NCBI RefSeq assembly: GCF_003473485.1
Contig: NC_053049.1
Location: forward strand, 11,842,001-11,906,000
DNA from: Medicago truncatula
Taxonomy: Eukaryota; Streptophyta; Magnoliopsida; Fabales; Fabaceae
DNA: 64,000 bases
Direction: 5' to 3'
The position numbers and the translations under genes are program-made. Positions 24,797-36,398 of this stretch are shown here, in pieces; the first letter of the stretch is position 1; every line of letters begins with the position of its first letter. The notes beneath the pieces are model-generated. The model had not been told where the DNA came from. It worked only from the letters and a program-made list of their open reading frames with translations, and searched no databases.

Positions 24797-24886
24797 ATAC
24801 TATGTAGGGGCCGGGGTTTGAACCCCGGACACCCCACTTATTCACCTTATAAGATGAATTCTAGCCGTTAGGCTGATCAAAAAAAG
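24797..24886 (+). mobile_element. Partial tRNA-like (SINE-type) repeat
   Basis: Contains GGGGCCGGGGTTTGAACCCC (box B-like), then GGACACCCCACTTATTCACC and TTCTAGCCGTTAGGCTGATC, ending in AAAAAAG. The 3' half matches the repeat at 12370. The 5' box A part is missing. Confidence 0.5.
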
Positions 24887-26058
24887 ATAACATAACCAAT
24901 ATATGATTTAATCATAAATCTAATCTAATATAACTTATTTATGATACTTTGGAGAGCGACAACGTTGCATTCCCCATGATCAACATGCAAGCATGAAATG
25001 TATTTTGCCACAATAAGATGCATAATTCAATGTAATGAACCAAAAAATAGAAGATATGAAGCTTTTGCAACATGACACCCCTTTTGTGGATCTAATCTAA
25101 CGTGCTAGGAAAGCAAAATACTATAAAGATTTGTGATAAACATTGTCAACTTTGTTGTCTCATTTGGTATTTCTTCCACTCAACAATGCTACTTAACATG
25201 CAGGGAAAAAGTAACTATTGCTTGAAATTAGATGCTTGCTGGTGAAGAAAAGCAAATAATCTCTTCTACAAACGTTTTTGATTAAAAGCTATTTAAATGT
25301 AATCTTTTATCAATTACTTCTATGTTACTTTTTTTCCTTCTCTTTGACATCTACTTCTATGTTACTTATTTTACAAGTTACTTTTGCAATTTCCACACAT
25401 ATATAAGCTAAGTTGTTCATTTTGTGTCTATATTTCGAAAATACTCTTTTTGTATCCGTGTGTTCAATTTTGACTTATTTTCCAAGATACTAATGACCCG
25501 GTTGATGGTCATGATGGAATATAAAAGAATAAGATAAAATGGTCGAACATGATATGATACGATAAAGACATGACAAACATGTCATGTAAGTGCAACTAAG
25601 ATAGTAAAAATATTATTGTAGAGACATTTGATGTATTAGATCGCATATTCAAACGTGCAACACTCTTATTTTATGCAACTAGTTTCATCAATAAAATGTT
25701 TTGTTTTTTATTTTAATGTTTTAATATAGGTTAATTTTTTGAAGGAATATTTTAAATTATTTGTTCACTGCTAAGTGTTGAAAATAATACTTTATCATAT
25801 ACGGCTGGTTGTAACTCATCCTACACTAGAATAAAATTTACACTAGAGATTAAGATAACAAAATAATGCATACCATTACCGTGTCTGATAGAGAACAAGA
25901 TTCTATAACCACTAGCAAAGTTATATGTTGGAAAAAAGTTAACATATCATGTATACTAAAATTGCTAAGAAATCTTTTTAATAAAATAACACTGTAAAAG
26001 TATTAATATGATATTTTGGTTTTGTAATTCTAAAATCGATAGGATGAGGCTAGGTTTT

Positions 26059-26395
26059 GTAAAGGTGGGGTGGAGTTATACCTCTTTTGTGCCTTTCATG
26101 TTTTGATAAGGTGTTAGAGCAGTGACATGTATTTGGAATCCTTGAAAATAAATGTGTTGATCTCGACTCGACCGTCCGATGTCAAGTAAATGGTAAAAAT
26201 TATTTAAAAATATTTTTGGTAAAGATGTAATGGGAACATTCTCATCTCAACATGTTCATTTTCTCATCTTAGCCAAGACACTTGTTATGACCAGAGAGTT
26301 GAGCAGCTTAATTGGTTTGAACTAAGGAATAAGGAGTTGAAGGTCGTGAGTTTCAACTCGAACAAAGACTATATTTTAATATAACAACTAACTAC
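26059..26395. repeat. Dispersed repeat, copy 1 (partner at 30641)
   Basis: About 335 bp aligns in the same orientation with 30641-30965. Shared words include GGAGTTATACC, TTTTGTGCCTTTC, GTAAAGATGTAATGGGAA and GAGTTGAAGG-like text, with small indels throughout. The two copies flank the DUF1517 gene. Non-coding in both. Confidence 0.75.
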
Positions 26396-26999
26396 TAATA
26401 CTTCCTACTTCGTAAGAAAAACTAACTAACATTTATCATTAAAAAAAATAATAATTGTTATGACTTAATTGAGATGGTCACATTTCACTTATACTTTTAT
26501 AATCATTAAATCATGTAGAGACAAACGCAACAAAACTAAATCTATCAAATTTTGTTCTCGTGAGATGAAATTTCGGAATTTTCAACTTATTTACCTTAAA
26601 GAGATGAAATTATAGCCACTAAACTATTTAAAAAAAAAACTCAAATTTTATTAACAACCACTAATATATATTCCATGCAACAAATATTAGTATGTTGTTA
26701 ATTTTATACCTAAGTTTAGGAGATTAGTTTAACTATGCTTTATCTTTGACTAGTAACAAGTTATTTAGGAATTCTAATATAACTGTCATTGCCATTTTGC
26801 AGTTGTTACGTTCATGAGTATGCATTAGTTTATATAAATAGTGTACCATTGGTGATTAGAATGAATGAAAAATAATCAATTTCCTTTCTTTTATCTTTAA
26901 TTTTCTCTCTTAATTTATGGAGTGTGATCCCTATTCGAATTGAGTCGTATTATTTACTGATTTCATTCTTGATCTCATCCCCACTAAATAAGGTCAATT

Positions 27000-27240
27000 A
27001 TGGAGCTTTCACTTTTCAACGGAAACGAAGATGCCTATTGGCAAATCCTCTGCACTGAGAGTTATTTTAGGGCAATAGGAAAATCCGAGGTGGCTAAGAT
27101 GACGGTGGTTGCGTTGACTATGTGAGGTCATGGTCTTCTATGGTGGCTACGGTGGTCTTGTCGTCACTAGTCTAATTGGAACACTTTTACCATTGTTCTC
27201 TTATGGCGTTTCAAGCGTGAGGGAAACCTTCAGGATTAAA
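27000..27240 (+). pseudogene. Ty3/gypsy gag fragment (decayed)
   Basis: From ATG at 27000 the frame reads a gag-like opening (FNGNEDAYWQILCTESYFRA, then a stretch ending TVVALTM). It is cut by TGA, then continues GHGLLWWLRW to a TAG. The order F-N-G-x-D-x-x-x-W, then E-x-Y-F, then a Trp pair is the retrotransposon gag domain pattern of Ty3/gypsy elements. No pol domain or LTR is seen nearby. Confidence 0.65.
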
Positions 27241-27457
27241 GTTAAAGACCATTTATAAATATATTTACATTTAGTTCACTTCAAAGGCACACGTCGGTTC
27301 TATTTGGCGGTAAAAAAACAAATAATTGATAAATTAGGCTATAACGAATGACTGATAGGTTAGACTATAACCGATAGCGGAAAAGTAAACTGATTGAAGA
27401 AAAAATTTGTGGTTGAACTAACTTAAGATGACATAAAAACAAGCATGCCATTACAAT

Positions 27458-30359
27458 TTACAAAGGCTGCAAAAGTGGGTAATCTTCAAGTAACTCCCGT
27501 TCCAAGAGAGTATCATTTTCATCTTGTGGGGTCCATAACACCTCAACTGCCTGCAAGTAATTATAGAAAAATCGTGTAAAAAAAAAGGTACTAACAACAT
27601 CTGAAAATGACTTGGAACTATTGCTGATCTTACTAATAATTTGCTCGAAGGAATGGATACAAGTTTTTGTAAAGCTTCCTTCAATTTTCCACTTCCATTG
27701 ATGCTAGGAAGTTTATGTTCTCCTTCAGCAGCGGCCAAGATTGTTATCTGATATATAAGAACAACAAAGTTTAGAAGATAGGTGAACCATCCTCATGGAA
27801 CTTCACTTTTTCAAGTGATTAGGGACAAAGAAGTTGAAAATAAAGAACAGTTGTATTACATATTTAAGTCAAAATAGCTACAACTTAATAGTTAAACCAA
27901 ATCATGTGTCGATACTCGATTCTATGCTCTATTTAATTTTCAGCGAATAGATTTGCAGGGCTTAAATTCAAAGTTTCTGCAGCCAAATAAAAATTCAAAA
28001 AAAAGGGTCATATAGTTTTAGTTCAGTTACATGCCTATTGAATTTAGAAGATTATTTTTCTTTTGGATAGAAAAACATTCTGTTTTAGATATTGATGTCA
28101 ATAGGGATATAAACCTGGATATTGAACCGGTAAGAGGTGCCTAAAATGATTAACTGTATGTCTAGTTTCATGCCTAGAACAGGTTAACTTGTACTAATAT
28201 CTGATTTTTTTGTGTCATGCTAATCCCAAAGTTATTTTTTTAAGGTTTTAAGTCTATAGTGCATAAAGGAATACAACATGTTGAAAACAGACACCAAGAT
28301 AGTTATGATACCACTGTGTATTCATTGCTGAACCCATTAGATCTCTGGCTTCTCGTGCTTTGCCTCTTTATGTTGTCAACGTTGACCAGCGTCGCTCTTC
28401 AATTGAAAGTTGGTTAAAACGTTCCTCCCCTTCTTCTATACCCCGCTTTATGTCCACCTACAAAAATGTCGGAAAATATGTGCTTTCAACTTTCCAATTT
28501 CTATAAACTCGGTTGCCAACAATATAAAGTAAGTATAATTTAAATCGCAAATGAGCATGGAAAAAAATTCCCTAATGATGAACTCTAATAAATAAATAAT
28601 GTTGTATAGTAGATATTAGATACAATTAACTTTATAAACAGAAAACATAGAAGTTTTAAGTATTAAGTATTATTATTTAGGACACAGAATACAACTCTTA
28701 CAACAATAATGAGGTCACTTACAGAAGAATACCCCGAGATACAGTAATCCAGATGCCGAATCAAAGCTAATGAGGTCTCTGCAACAGAAGGTCAAAATAG
28801 ATTCAGAAAGTAGTTTGTACAGCCACATGGCTTTCAACTACATTATAATTTATATAACTCATAAGTAATTCAATATTTAACACAGATATTTATTTTCACA
28901 ATAGTTTACACAACATCACAAAGCACTAATTTTATGTCATTAATAATCGTTCATTACACAATACTGAAATCACTAATCATTTTCAGTAAACCTTAAAGTA
29001 TTATCATGTGGTTAGGAAAAAAGAAACAACTAAAGACAAGTGACCAAAAATCACATGTTTAGGAGGAGATTCACCTGTCAATATGTAATTCAAACCTTCT
29101 GGAGATGATGTATCTGCAACTTCTGCAATCCTATTGAGATCCCTTTGAAGTGAGCGAACCGTCCCCAACAAACCAACCTATAAGAACAACACTAACATTG
29201 AGAATTTGAAATTCACCAAAGATTCAAAATAGTGAATAAAATGAAATGACTATGATGTGCAGTGTAGTGGTAGCTAACAAGGTGCTGAGAAATCTTGAGT
29301 ACAGTAATATATGATGGATACTATTTTCACTAAAAGTATCATTCTCTCGTAATAACTAAACTAAATTACCTGAAGCTTGAGTACAGTGGTTATTCCAGCA
29401 GCAGTAAGAACAGTACGTCCCTCATCACGATCAGAAACGGCTTGATTTTGCTTGCGTAAAAACAAAATAGAACATGAAAAAGCGTAGTTGAAAACGCAAA
29501 AGCAATGATACCAACAGAAAAACATGAAGCAACGCAAATATAAGAAGCAAGGAATAAAGAAAATACTAGTGTACTACTCCCTCCTCTTTTCCATTTTCAA
29601 TAACATTTATGGTAGAATTGAATACACTACCAATATATGATGGATCATTCTCTCTTTCATCTAAGTCAGTTATAATAAGTAAATTACCTGAAGCTTGAGT
29701 ACGGTTGTTTTTACAGCAGCAGTATTAGTAAGAACACTACCCTCATCACTATCAGAAAGAAAACGAGAAACCGAAACCAAAATTAAAACCATGAATGCAT
29801 TCATAAGAAGTAAAGTAGAGATAGCCGCTATGACGTGAATGAATAAATTGAAATTAATATCCGCAGGATCAATCCAAAACAGAGGAGGCTCATCAGAGTA
29901 AGAAAACTCTGGACTCGGTGGCGATGGAACTCTGGAATAACTCCTCCTGGACCATGAAGACGAAGACGAAGACGATGGAGCCGAATAACTCCTGGACGAA
30001 GATGATTTAGAGAATGCACTTCCTCCCATTCTACCTCCAGATGGTGCTGCTAAGGACGTGTTTGGATTGTACGTAGTCAATAGAAGAATTCCTATTAATA
30101 ATATCGCGGCTACCGCGGGTTTTCGAAGTGTGTTCCATATTGTGGTTGCGAGAGATTCTAATAGGGGTTTTGAATTGGAATTGTGATTTTGGTTTAAGTG
30201 ACATTTGAATTTCAATTTGATGGCGGCGTTATTGTGTGATTTTATGTTGGGTATTGATATTGAAGTTCTGAAGGTGTGAGTGCGAGGAAAAGAGAATTGC
30301 TTCTTCCACTTCAAATGGAAGGTACAGGGTTCTAGTGACAAACTTCTGGACATAGTCAT
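27458..30359 (-). pseudogene. DUF1517-family chloroplast membrane protein gene, frame broken
   Basis: Six exons on the - strand: 30359-29688, 29177-29075, 28778-28723, 28457-28312, 27747-27634, 27550-27458. Exon 1 encodes a Ser/Arg-rich plastid-type N-terminus, a membrane segment, a GGRMGGSAF and Ser-run region, then a second membrane segment. Later exons read VGLLGTVRSLQRDLNRIAEV, RHLDYCISGYSS, FNQLSIEER, AAAEGEHKLPSINGSG and VEVLWTPQDENDTL. This is the DUF1517 family (Arabidopsis At1g54520/FLAP1 type, from memory). Exon 4 is 146 nt. After IEER the expected Gly-Lys-Phe-Asp-Glu-Glu stretch is missing and the frame shifts; restoring 19 nt would give 165 nt. As it stands, translation ends soon after IEER. 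It could be an allele-specific knock-out or an assembly error. Start choice: ATG 30359, with another at 30353. Confidence 0.8.
29370..29450 (-). other. Tandemly duplicated, in-frame extra exon in intron 1 of the DUF1517 gene
   Basis: On the - strand this segment repeats the 3' end of exon 1 (SDSDEGSVLT...TTVLKLQ) as SDRDEGRTVLTAAGITTVLK then LQ. It has the same CAG|GTAATTT donor. A candidate acceptor (T-rich, then ACGCAAG) lies directly upstream at 29451. Used that way the exon is 81 nt, 27 codons, without stops and in phase 0 at both ends, so it could be included or skipped without changing frame. The duplication extends into the following intron (both copies precede TATGATGGAT on the + strand). 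Confidence 0.65.
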
Positions 30360-31889
30360 GTTTTTTCAATTTGTTGTCACGACGACGATGATGGAATTGA
30401 ACTTACGTACTATCAATTTCTTAGGTGTTTTTCGTATGGTTCTTAACTAAATTCACCATAATTTCCTCAAATCCATTATTTTCTCAAAGTTTGTTATATC
30501 TAACAAAAAAAAAATATGTATTTTTAGTTAAGAACGATATGAAAAGCAAGTAAGGAATTGTACCTAAGTTTTCTCCTATTTAAATTTTGTTTTGAAAGTT
30601 TATTTAAATTTTTATTTTACATGCACCAATTAGTTACTAAGTAAATGTGGTGGAGTTATACCCTTTTGTGCCTTTCCTGTCTTAAGAAGGTGTTAGTAGC
30701 AATGACATGTACTTGGACTCCTTGTAAATAAATGTGTCGATTTCGACTGTCTGATGTCAAGTAAAAATTATTTTAAAATGTTTTTGGTAAAGATGTAATG
30801 GGAATATTTTCATCTCAACAACATGACCATTTTCTCATCTTCACCAAGACACTTATTATGAGCACAGAGTTGAGTAACTCAATTAGTTTGAATTAAGGAA
30901 TAAAAAGTTGAAGGTTCTGAATTCAAACTCAAACAAAAATTATATTTTAATCTAACAACTAATTACTTTTCCATATCATTGTTAAATGTAGTGTATTGCC
31001 GATCTCTATTGATTGTCAGAGTGTCCAACATGTATTTGCACCACACAAGGCTAAATACCACATCTTGTCTTCTCTGACGTTTATATAATAACTAGATCCT
31101 TCTTTTATTTTAAAATATTATAAACTAGCACCGTTAAAAGAGAAGATAACCGCATGAATTTTTCTTGTCGTGCGGTATAGCAATCCTCTCGCTACAATAT
31201 ATAAAGATTTCAGTTCTTAATTTTGACGTTATATATCTCAATTTAGCATTAGTTTCTCTCTCTTTTTAAGAATTTAAGAATTAATATAAATCAGGTGTTG
31301 TCGGTGCCGAGCTTTTCAGGCATATAACTATCATTTCTGTATTTAGAATGTAAACCTTTGAATTGTACTATTCCATTTTTTGTATGATAAATGAAGGAAA
31401 AAATTGATGATTTGTACCCCAAAAAAAATAATATGATAACTCCTCACTTGCATCAACTTCCTCACACTAGTAAACCTTCCATTGCGATAGTTTTTACAGC
31501 TTGGATGCACCAAAGGAGACATTGCAACAATGGTGAGGACACAGGAAAAGAAGCCAAGGAAGTAACACACACCTAGATATATATTACATGTACCATCTAC
31601 TAAGGGTCCAATTCCAAACTATCATCCATGTAATACTACTTCAGTCCAAATTTAAAGACACAAGTCATAGAAAACATACACAAGGATGGCCTCATGTCAC
31701 ATGCATCAGAAGAGTCAATTCCTATTAGAGCAAAACATCAGTCCATGTCCTAACCTAGCATAAGAACCTAGCCCTTCATAACTGTTGTGATAAGCCATAA
31801 AAGCTTGAGAAAAAGAATATTACAATATTTCCCCCTATGTTCTATCAACTCATTTTCCACAAGTCAAAACAAAATTTGAAATATCAAAC
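30360..31889. other. Intergenic between DUF1517 and PPR genes
   Basis: The first about 100 bases (30360-30460) are presumably the 5' flank of the DUF1517 gene. Apart from the repeat at 30641 no gene is supported. The 61-codon ORF at 31391 and the antisense one overlapping it have no recognisable content. Confidence 0.55.
30641..30965. repeat. Dispersed repeat, copy 2 (partner at 26059)
   Basis: Same-orientation, diverged copy of the repeat at 26059. It starts GTAAATGTGGTGGAGTTATA and ends near TATATTTTAATCTAACAACT. It is about 10 bp shorter through small deletions. Confidence 0.75.
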
Positions 31890-32452
31890 TATGAAACACC
31901 CACTCACACACACATCGAGGGCAGACTTGATATTGACACCGACAATAATTTAAACAAGCGAAAGTGATTGAATGTAGGGTTAATAGTGTTTTACCCCCCT
32001 GTAATATAGGTCATTTCCGATTTTACCCCCTGTAAAATATATTTTTTGAATTTCGTCCTTGTAATTTGATGATTTTTGGTTTTGGACCTTCATGAATTTT
32101 GACAGTACAAAATCGAAGATATGATAGGGGGTAAACCGAAATTTGCTCAAATTAACAGGGGGGTAAACCGAAATTTTCTCAAATTACAAGGGGGTAAACC
32201 TAAATTTGCTCAAATTACAGGGAGTGAAATTTTCCATGAAGGTCCAAAACCAAAAAATCTTCAAATTACAAGGATGAAATTCAAAAAAAATATTTTACAG
32301 GGGGAAAAACCGGAAATGACCTATATTACAGGGGGGTAAAACACTATTAACCCTTGAATGTAATAACATGTGTTGGTGTAATGTCAATGTTGGACACCGA
32401 CACATGTTAGACACCACACACACCTTCAATTTGAAGTGTAGGTACTACATAG
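31890..32452. mobile_element. GACAC-rich MITE family, copy e, split by a nested element
   Basis: The left part (31890-31976) begins TATGAAACACCCACTCACAC. The right part (32354-32452) ends GTAGGTACTACATAG. Removing 31977-32353 and one copy of the 9-bp duplication restores the usual family core (AATAATTTAAACAAGCG ... TTGAATGTAATAACATGTG). It ends 4 bases before the PPR stop codon region. Confidence 0.8.
31977..32353. mobile_element. Near-palindromic MITE with 9-bp target duplication
   Basis: The first 43 bases (GGGTTAATAGTGTTTTACCC onward) are perfectly repeated in reverse complement at the right end, and the inverted match continues imperfectly to about 120 bp per arm. TTGAATGTA flanks it on both sides (31968-31976 and 32354-32362). 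A 9-bp duplication and long TIRs suggest MULE-type mobilisation. The loop carries three to four copies of a roughly 31-bp tandem repeat around GGGGTAAACCGAAATTTGCT (about 32127-32220). Confidence 0.9.
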
Positions 32453-33768
32453 GCATCAAAAGCTACTATCTACTTGGCTGAACAACACTTGAGAGTCATC
32501 ATCATCCATGTTTTCACTGTCAACATCATCAATTCTTTCAGTCCTGTTTGACGGTTCATCTTTGCTAATGAGTGCCGCATATGCTTCATCGTTATGGTAT
32601 CCTGGCTTCCTCAACAACTCAATTAAAACCTTGGCGCTCTCCATGTCATCTTCATCTTGACAAAGCTTAAGGAATGCAGCCAATTTTATTGGCTTGGGTT
32701 TCCAACTCTTTGAATCACTTGTCATAAAAGCTTTTTCCAAGCATGAAAGCGCCTCAGAAACCCTCTTTTCGGCAATATGACCCTCAGAAAGAAGCTCCCA
32801 TGTAGTCGAATTTGGACATCCACCACCTTCACTCATATGCTTAAAGAAGCTAAAAACTTTATCTGATTTACCTTTCTTAAGATACCAGCTTATGAGAAGG
32901 TTTCCTATTCTAGAATCATCAGAGGGCCTCACAGAAACCCATTCCTCGTAAAGCTTTTCTGCCCCCTCAATATCGTCCATTCTTACGAGAGAAGAAATAA
33001 TAGCATGGTATCCCAAGTTAGGTATACTTGGAAACATTGATTTATAGTTATTCCACACGCGGTAAACTTCGTCCTTGTTTCCAACACTTCCATACAAACT
33101 CAGGAGATAATGAAAAGGTACTTTATCTCGACCTAATATTCTACCCTCGGCCTTTTTTAAGCACTCTTGTGCTTTTTCAAACAGTTCCATCTTAATACAT
33201 TGCAGCCATTGTACTAAATGTACTCCAATTAGGAATAATGGTAGGATCCTTCGACATCTATTCAAAAACTTGTTCCATCTTCTCTATTGATCCCTGAGAT
33301 CCACAAGAGGACAACCAGATATTATATGTATATATATCTAGCCGTATGTTCTTTTCTTTCATTTCTGAAACCAACATATCGACTTTATCATAATCCTTAA
33401 GGTTCATGTACAGAGTCATCATTAAATTAAACGGTAGTGAATGTATTAAGTACCTTTTACTCCTCATTACTTCGAGTAAAGATTCTGCCTTTTCTCTTGA
33501 TCTAGAATGAACGTATGCATTCAAGAGGGCACCGTATGTTCTCTTGTCTTTTAAATCATTGGTTAGGTTCAGAAAAAAACCTTCTGCACTAGAAACTCCG
33601 TGAACTCTTGCGATTAGATCTAACTGAATCGCAACATCACTTGCAGATATTCTAAACCTCTCTGGTCTATTGTTTATCCAATCATATACCTGCAAAACAT
33701 GTTCATTAGTCATTACTTTCATAAAATCGTTTGTGGCTGATAATAAGACATTATTTGAGGCGAGTAAG

Positions 33769-33905
33769 CATTCCGTTTAATAGAATCATAGGGGAAATGG
33801 AAACAGTGAGTGATCAGCCATTCCAAAGGAAACAGTGAGTGATGTCATACTTTCATACATTCCAAAGGAAGCATTCCTTTTAATAGAATCATAGGGGAAA
33901 TGGAC
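33769..33905. repeat. Short direct repeats in the PPR intron
   Basis: TTTAATAGAATCATAGGGGA appears near 33776 and again near 33878. GAAACAGTGAGTGAT appears twice between them. A local tandem duplication with a period of about 100 bp, next to the exon 2 acceptor side of the intron. Confidence 0.7.
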
Positions 33906-34082
33906 TTCTAGATTATTAAACTTTACTGACAGTTTGCAAACCAGGAATCGACAAGTGGATAGTATAAGAATGCTGTTACAGTTCAGTTTTTTTTTTTTTT
34001 TGACCAACAGTTTAGGTAATTGAATTCATAAAATCAAGTGAATTATATAAATAGTAAAGGAAGTGCATTTTCCAGCATTCGA

Positions 34083-34347
34083 ATGTGTCCTGTCTGTGGT
34101 TCTCAGGAAGAAGTTTTAATTCATATGCTTAAGAGATTTCTCCCATGTCAAAAAGATATTTGGCAGCAATTCTTGGATTTTATCCCTATTAATTAATCCA
34201 ATTCCACTATGCATGGTAGATCAAGGATAATCTTAATAGCCAAGTTCTATTGATTGGAGGCATGGAATGGTCCACTTTGTTTGGATTCTTATTTTCTGCA
34301 ATTTGGTTTGAGAGGAATCAGTTGGTGTTCAATCAAGTTGATTTATG
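34083..34347 (+). pseudogene. LINE ORF2 C-terminal remnant (zf-RVT region)
   Basis: Reads CPVCGSQEEVLIHMLKRF, then, after stops and a frame change, WSTLFGFLFSAIWFERNQLV and FNQ. This is the Cys-rich zf-RVT segment followed by the Trp-rich tail seen after reverse transcriptase in plant non-LTR elements. It is broken by several stops. It ends exactly where the ABC transporter fragment begins. Confidence 0.65.
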
Positions 34348-35639
34348 ATCCCAGAGGCTCTTTCCATTATGATTCAAGTTAAAGTTTTGTTCGATCGTCT
34401 TAATAACTTTTTGCTTGATGAAGAAATATACAATGATGATGGCGAAAGAAACTTAAAGCAATGTTCAGTTAATTCTATGGAAATTCAAGATGGAGACTTC
34501 ATTTGTGATCATAAATCTGTGTCTCCAACTTTAAGAGATGTTAATATAGAAATCAGGTGGGGACAGAAAATTGCAGTTTGTGGACCAGTTGGAGCTGGAA
34601 AATCATCTCTTTTGTATGCAATACTAGGAGAGATTCCAAAGATTTCAGGAACTGTAAGTTTCTAATAGAACATATTTAAATGAGTAAATATCCAAAAAGA
34701 GGGATAAACTTGAAAGACATTTTGCAATTTCAGGGATGATTTTATAGTATTAATAATGTGAGGGATGTTGTCATTTAAATTTTTATCATGCCAAATTCAT
34801 ATGGATATACATATTATTAGTATCTAAAACTAATAAAACAGATTTAGATTTTTATCATGCCAAATTCATATGAAGAAACATAGTATTAGTATCTTCAACT
34901 TTTTCACCCCATGATATTTTGATGTAATGGAAAACAGGTTAAGGTAGGTGAAACTCTTGCCTATGTTTCTCAATCTTCTTGGATACAAAGTGGAACAGTT
35001 CAAGATGGCAAGACCATGGACAAAACAAGATATGAGAAAGCAATTAAAGCTTGTTCCTTACATAAGGATATCAATGATTTTAGCCATGGTGATCTTACAG
35101 AAATTGGTCAGAGAGGGATCAATATAAGTGGAGGACAAAAGCAAAGGATTCAACTAGCTAGAGCAGTCTATAATGATGCAGATATCTATCTCCTTGATGA
35201 TCCTTTCAGTGCAGTTGATGCTCATACAGCAGCAATACTTTTCAATGTAAGCAAATATAACATTTTATCATGTTAAGGAAAAATACATCCTGTGGTCCAA
35301 TAAATTGTTGAATTTTATTAATTCCTTTGTCCCACATAAGTTATTTAAGTCATATTGTGTATGTATTGGGCAACAATTACATTTGGGGCTATACAGCCTA
35401 GTCTGGGCACTTCCCCCAATTTATCTACTCTATCCTGCAGTATTTGTCCACAAATTGTTGGACCTAATTTAGAAATGAACAAGAGGTACAATTAAACATT
35501 TTAAATGACTGCGTGATGTACTTTGTCTTAGCGATTTCGCTACTGTCCTCATTTTGATGAACTAACTGCTTTGAGAGCGAAAACAGTCATTCTAGTTACT
35601 CATCAAGTGGACTTTCTCTCAGAAGTTGATACTATCTTG
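34345..35639 (+). pseudogene. ABCC (MRP)-type transporter NBD1 fragment
   Basis: Three exon-like blocks with intact splice borders: 34345-34653, 34938-35246 and about 35532-35639. They read MIPEALSIMIQVKVLFDRLN, GQKIAVCGPVGAGKSSLLYA (Walker A), [38 protein letters not shown] (signature), [18 protein letters not shown] (Walker B, D-loop) and VILVTHQVDFLSEVDTIL (H-loop). This is the first nucleotide-binding domain of a plant ABCC transporter without its membrane domains. Oddities: Asn-Ile-Leu-Phe appears deleted after GTVQD, and Cys replaces the expected Trp in FxWDH (the A-loop). The third block has no good acceptor next to the homologous start. Introns are kept, so it was copied as DNA, not RNA. 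It lies inside the PPR intron on the opposite strand. Confidence 0.82.
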
Positions 35640-35685
35640 GTAAATTATTTCATTTTGATGCTTATTATATTGCATTTGAACATAG

Positions 35686-35771
35686 TTTAACATGATTCAG
35701 TGTAATTATATGTGTTGGTGTCGGACACATGTAATTACACGCCTAATCCGAGGAGTGTCTGTGCTTCATAG
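35686..35771. mobile_element. GACAC-rich MITE family, partial copy f
   Basis: GATTCAGTGTAATTATATGTGTTGGTGTCGGACACATG then CCGAGGAGTGTCTGTGCTTCATAG. This is the right half of the family, very close to the right half of copy a at 5012. The left half is absent. Confidence 0.7.
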
Positions 35772-36398
35772 CATCCTATAATTCACACAAAGTAGTAGAA
35801 TCATATTCATGAATAACTCAAAATGAACACAATTGCAATCCAACCAACGCAATACAAACCCAAACAGCCAACACAGTACTCCAATCCTATCACAAAAACA
35901 CATTCCACCACTAACATAGCACCATTCAATTGAGCCAAACAAACACCAAACTCCAATTAAATATCTTTTTACCATATAGAATAACATATAATGAAGAAAA
36001 GGTTTATAATGATTGGATTTACCTGAAGAGCTCTGTCATGTTTTCTGTACTTTCTCAACTCTTTAACAACTCTACAAAGTTCCCATTTGGTGAGATTCCT
36101 GCCTTCATTCTCCCATTGATTCAACACAGAAGCAGAACCCAATTCAGGATTCTGCATCATTGAAATTCTCTTGTATATAGCATTCCATTTCAAATTGGGT
36201 TTTCTCTCATAATCAAGAGTACCATAATTGTGAATCTTTGAAATTGAACAAGTGACAGAAACTCTTCTTGCTCCTCCAATTCCAATTCCAATTCCAGGGT
36301 CAGTGTAAAAGACATTGACCCTTTGTTTGAAGGGAAGAGTATGAGAATAGTAGAGGGAAGATGAAAGTGAAAGTGAAAGAGAAACATTTTGGTTTTGT

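Larger units (their letters stand above)
24452..26999. other. Intergenic, repeat-bearing
   Basis: AT-rich with no supported gene. It contains a partial tRNA-like repeat at 24797 and one member of a dispersed repeat pair at 26059. Confidence 0.6.

Noticed and set aside
24797..24886. Possible tRNA gene (GGTTTGAACCCC box B)
   Set aside because: No acceptor stem, anticodon arm or box A; it matches a dispersed repeat instead.
29574..29650. Stowaway-like end (TACTCCCTCCTCTTTTCC) in the DUF1517 intron
   Set aside because: No matching inverted end could be found nearby, so it is not listed as an element.
32121..32339. 72-codon ORF with repeated GGKPKFAQI-like text
   Set aside because: It is the internal 31-bp tandem repeat and right arm of the palindromic MITE.
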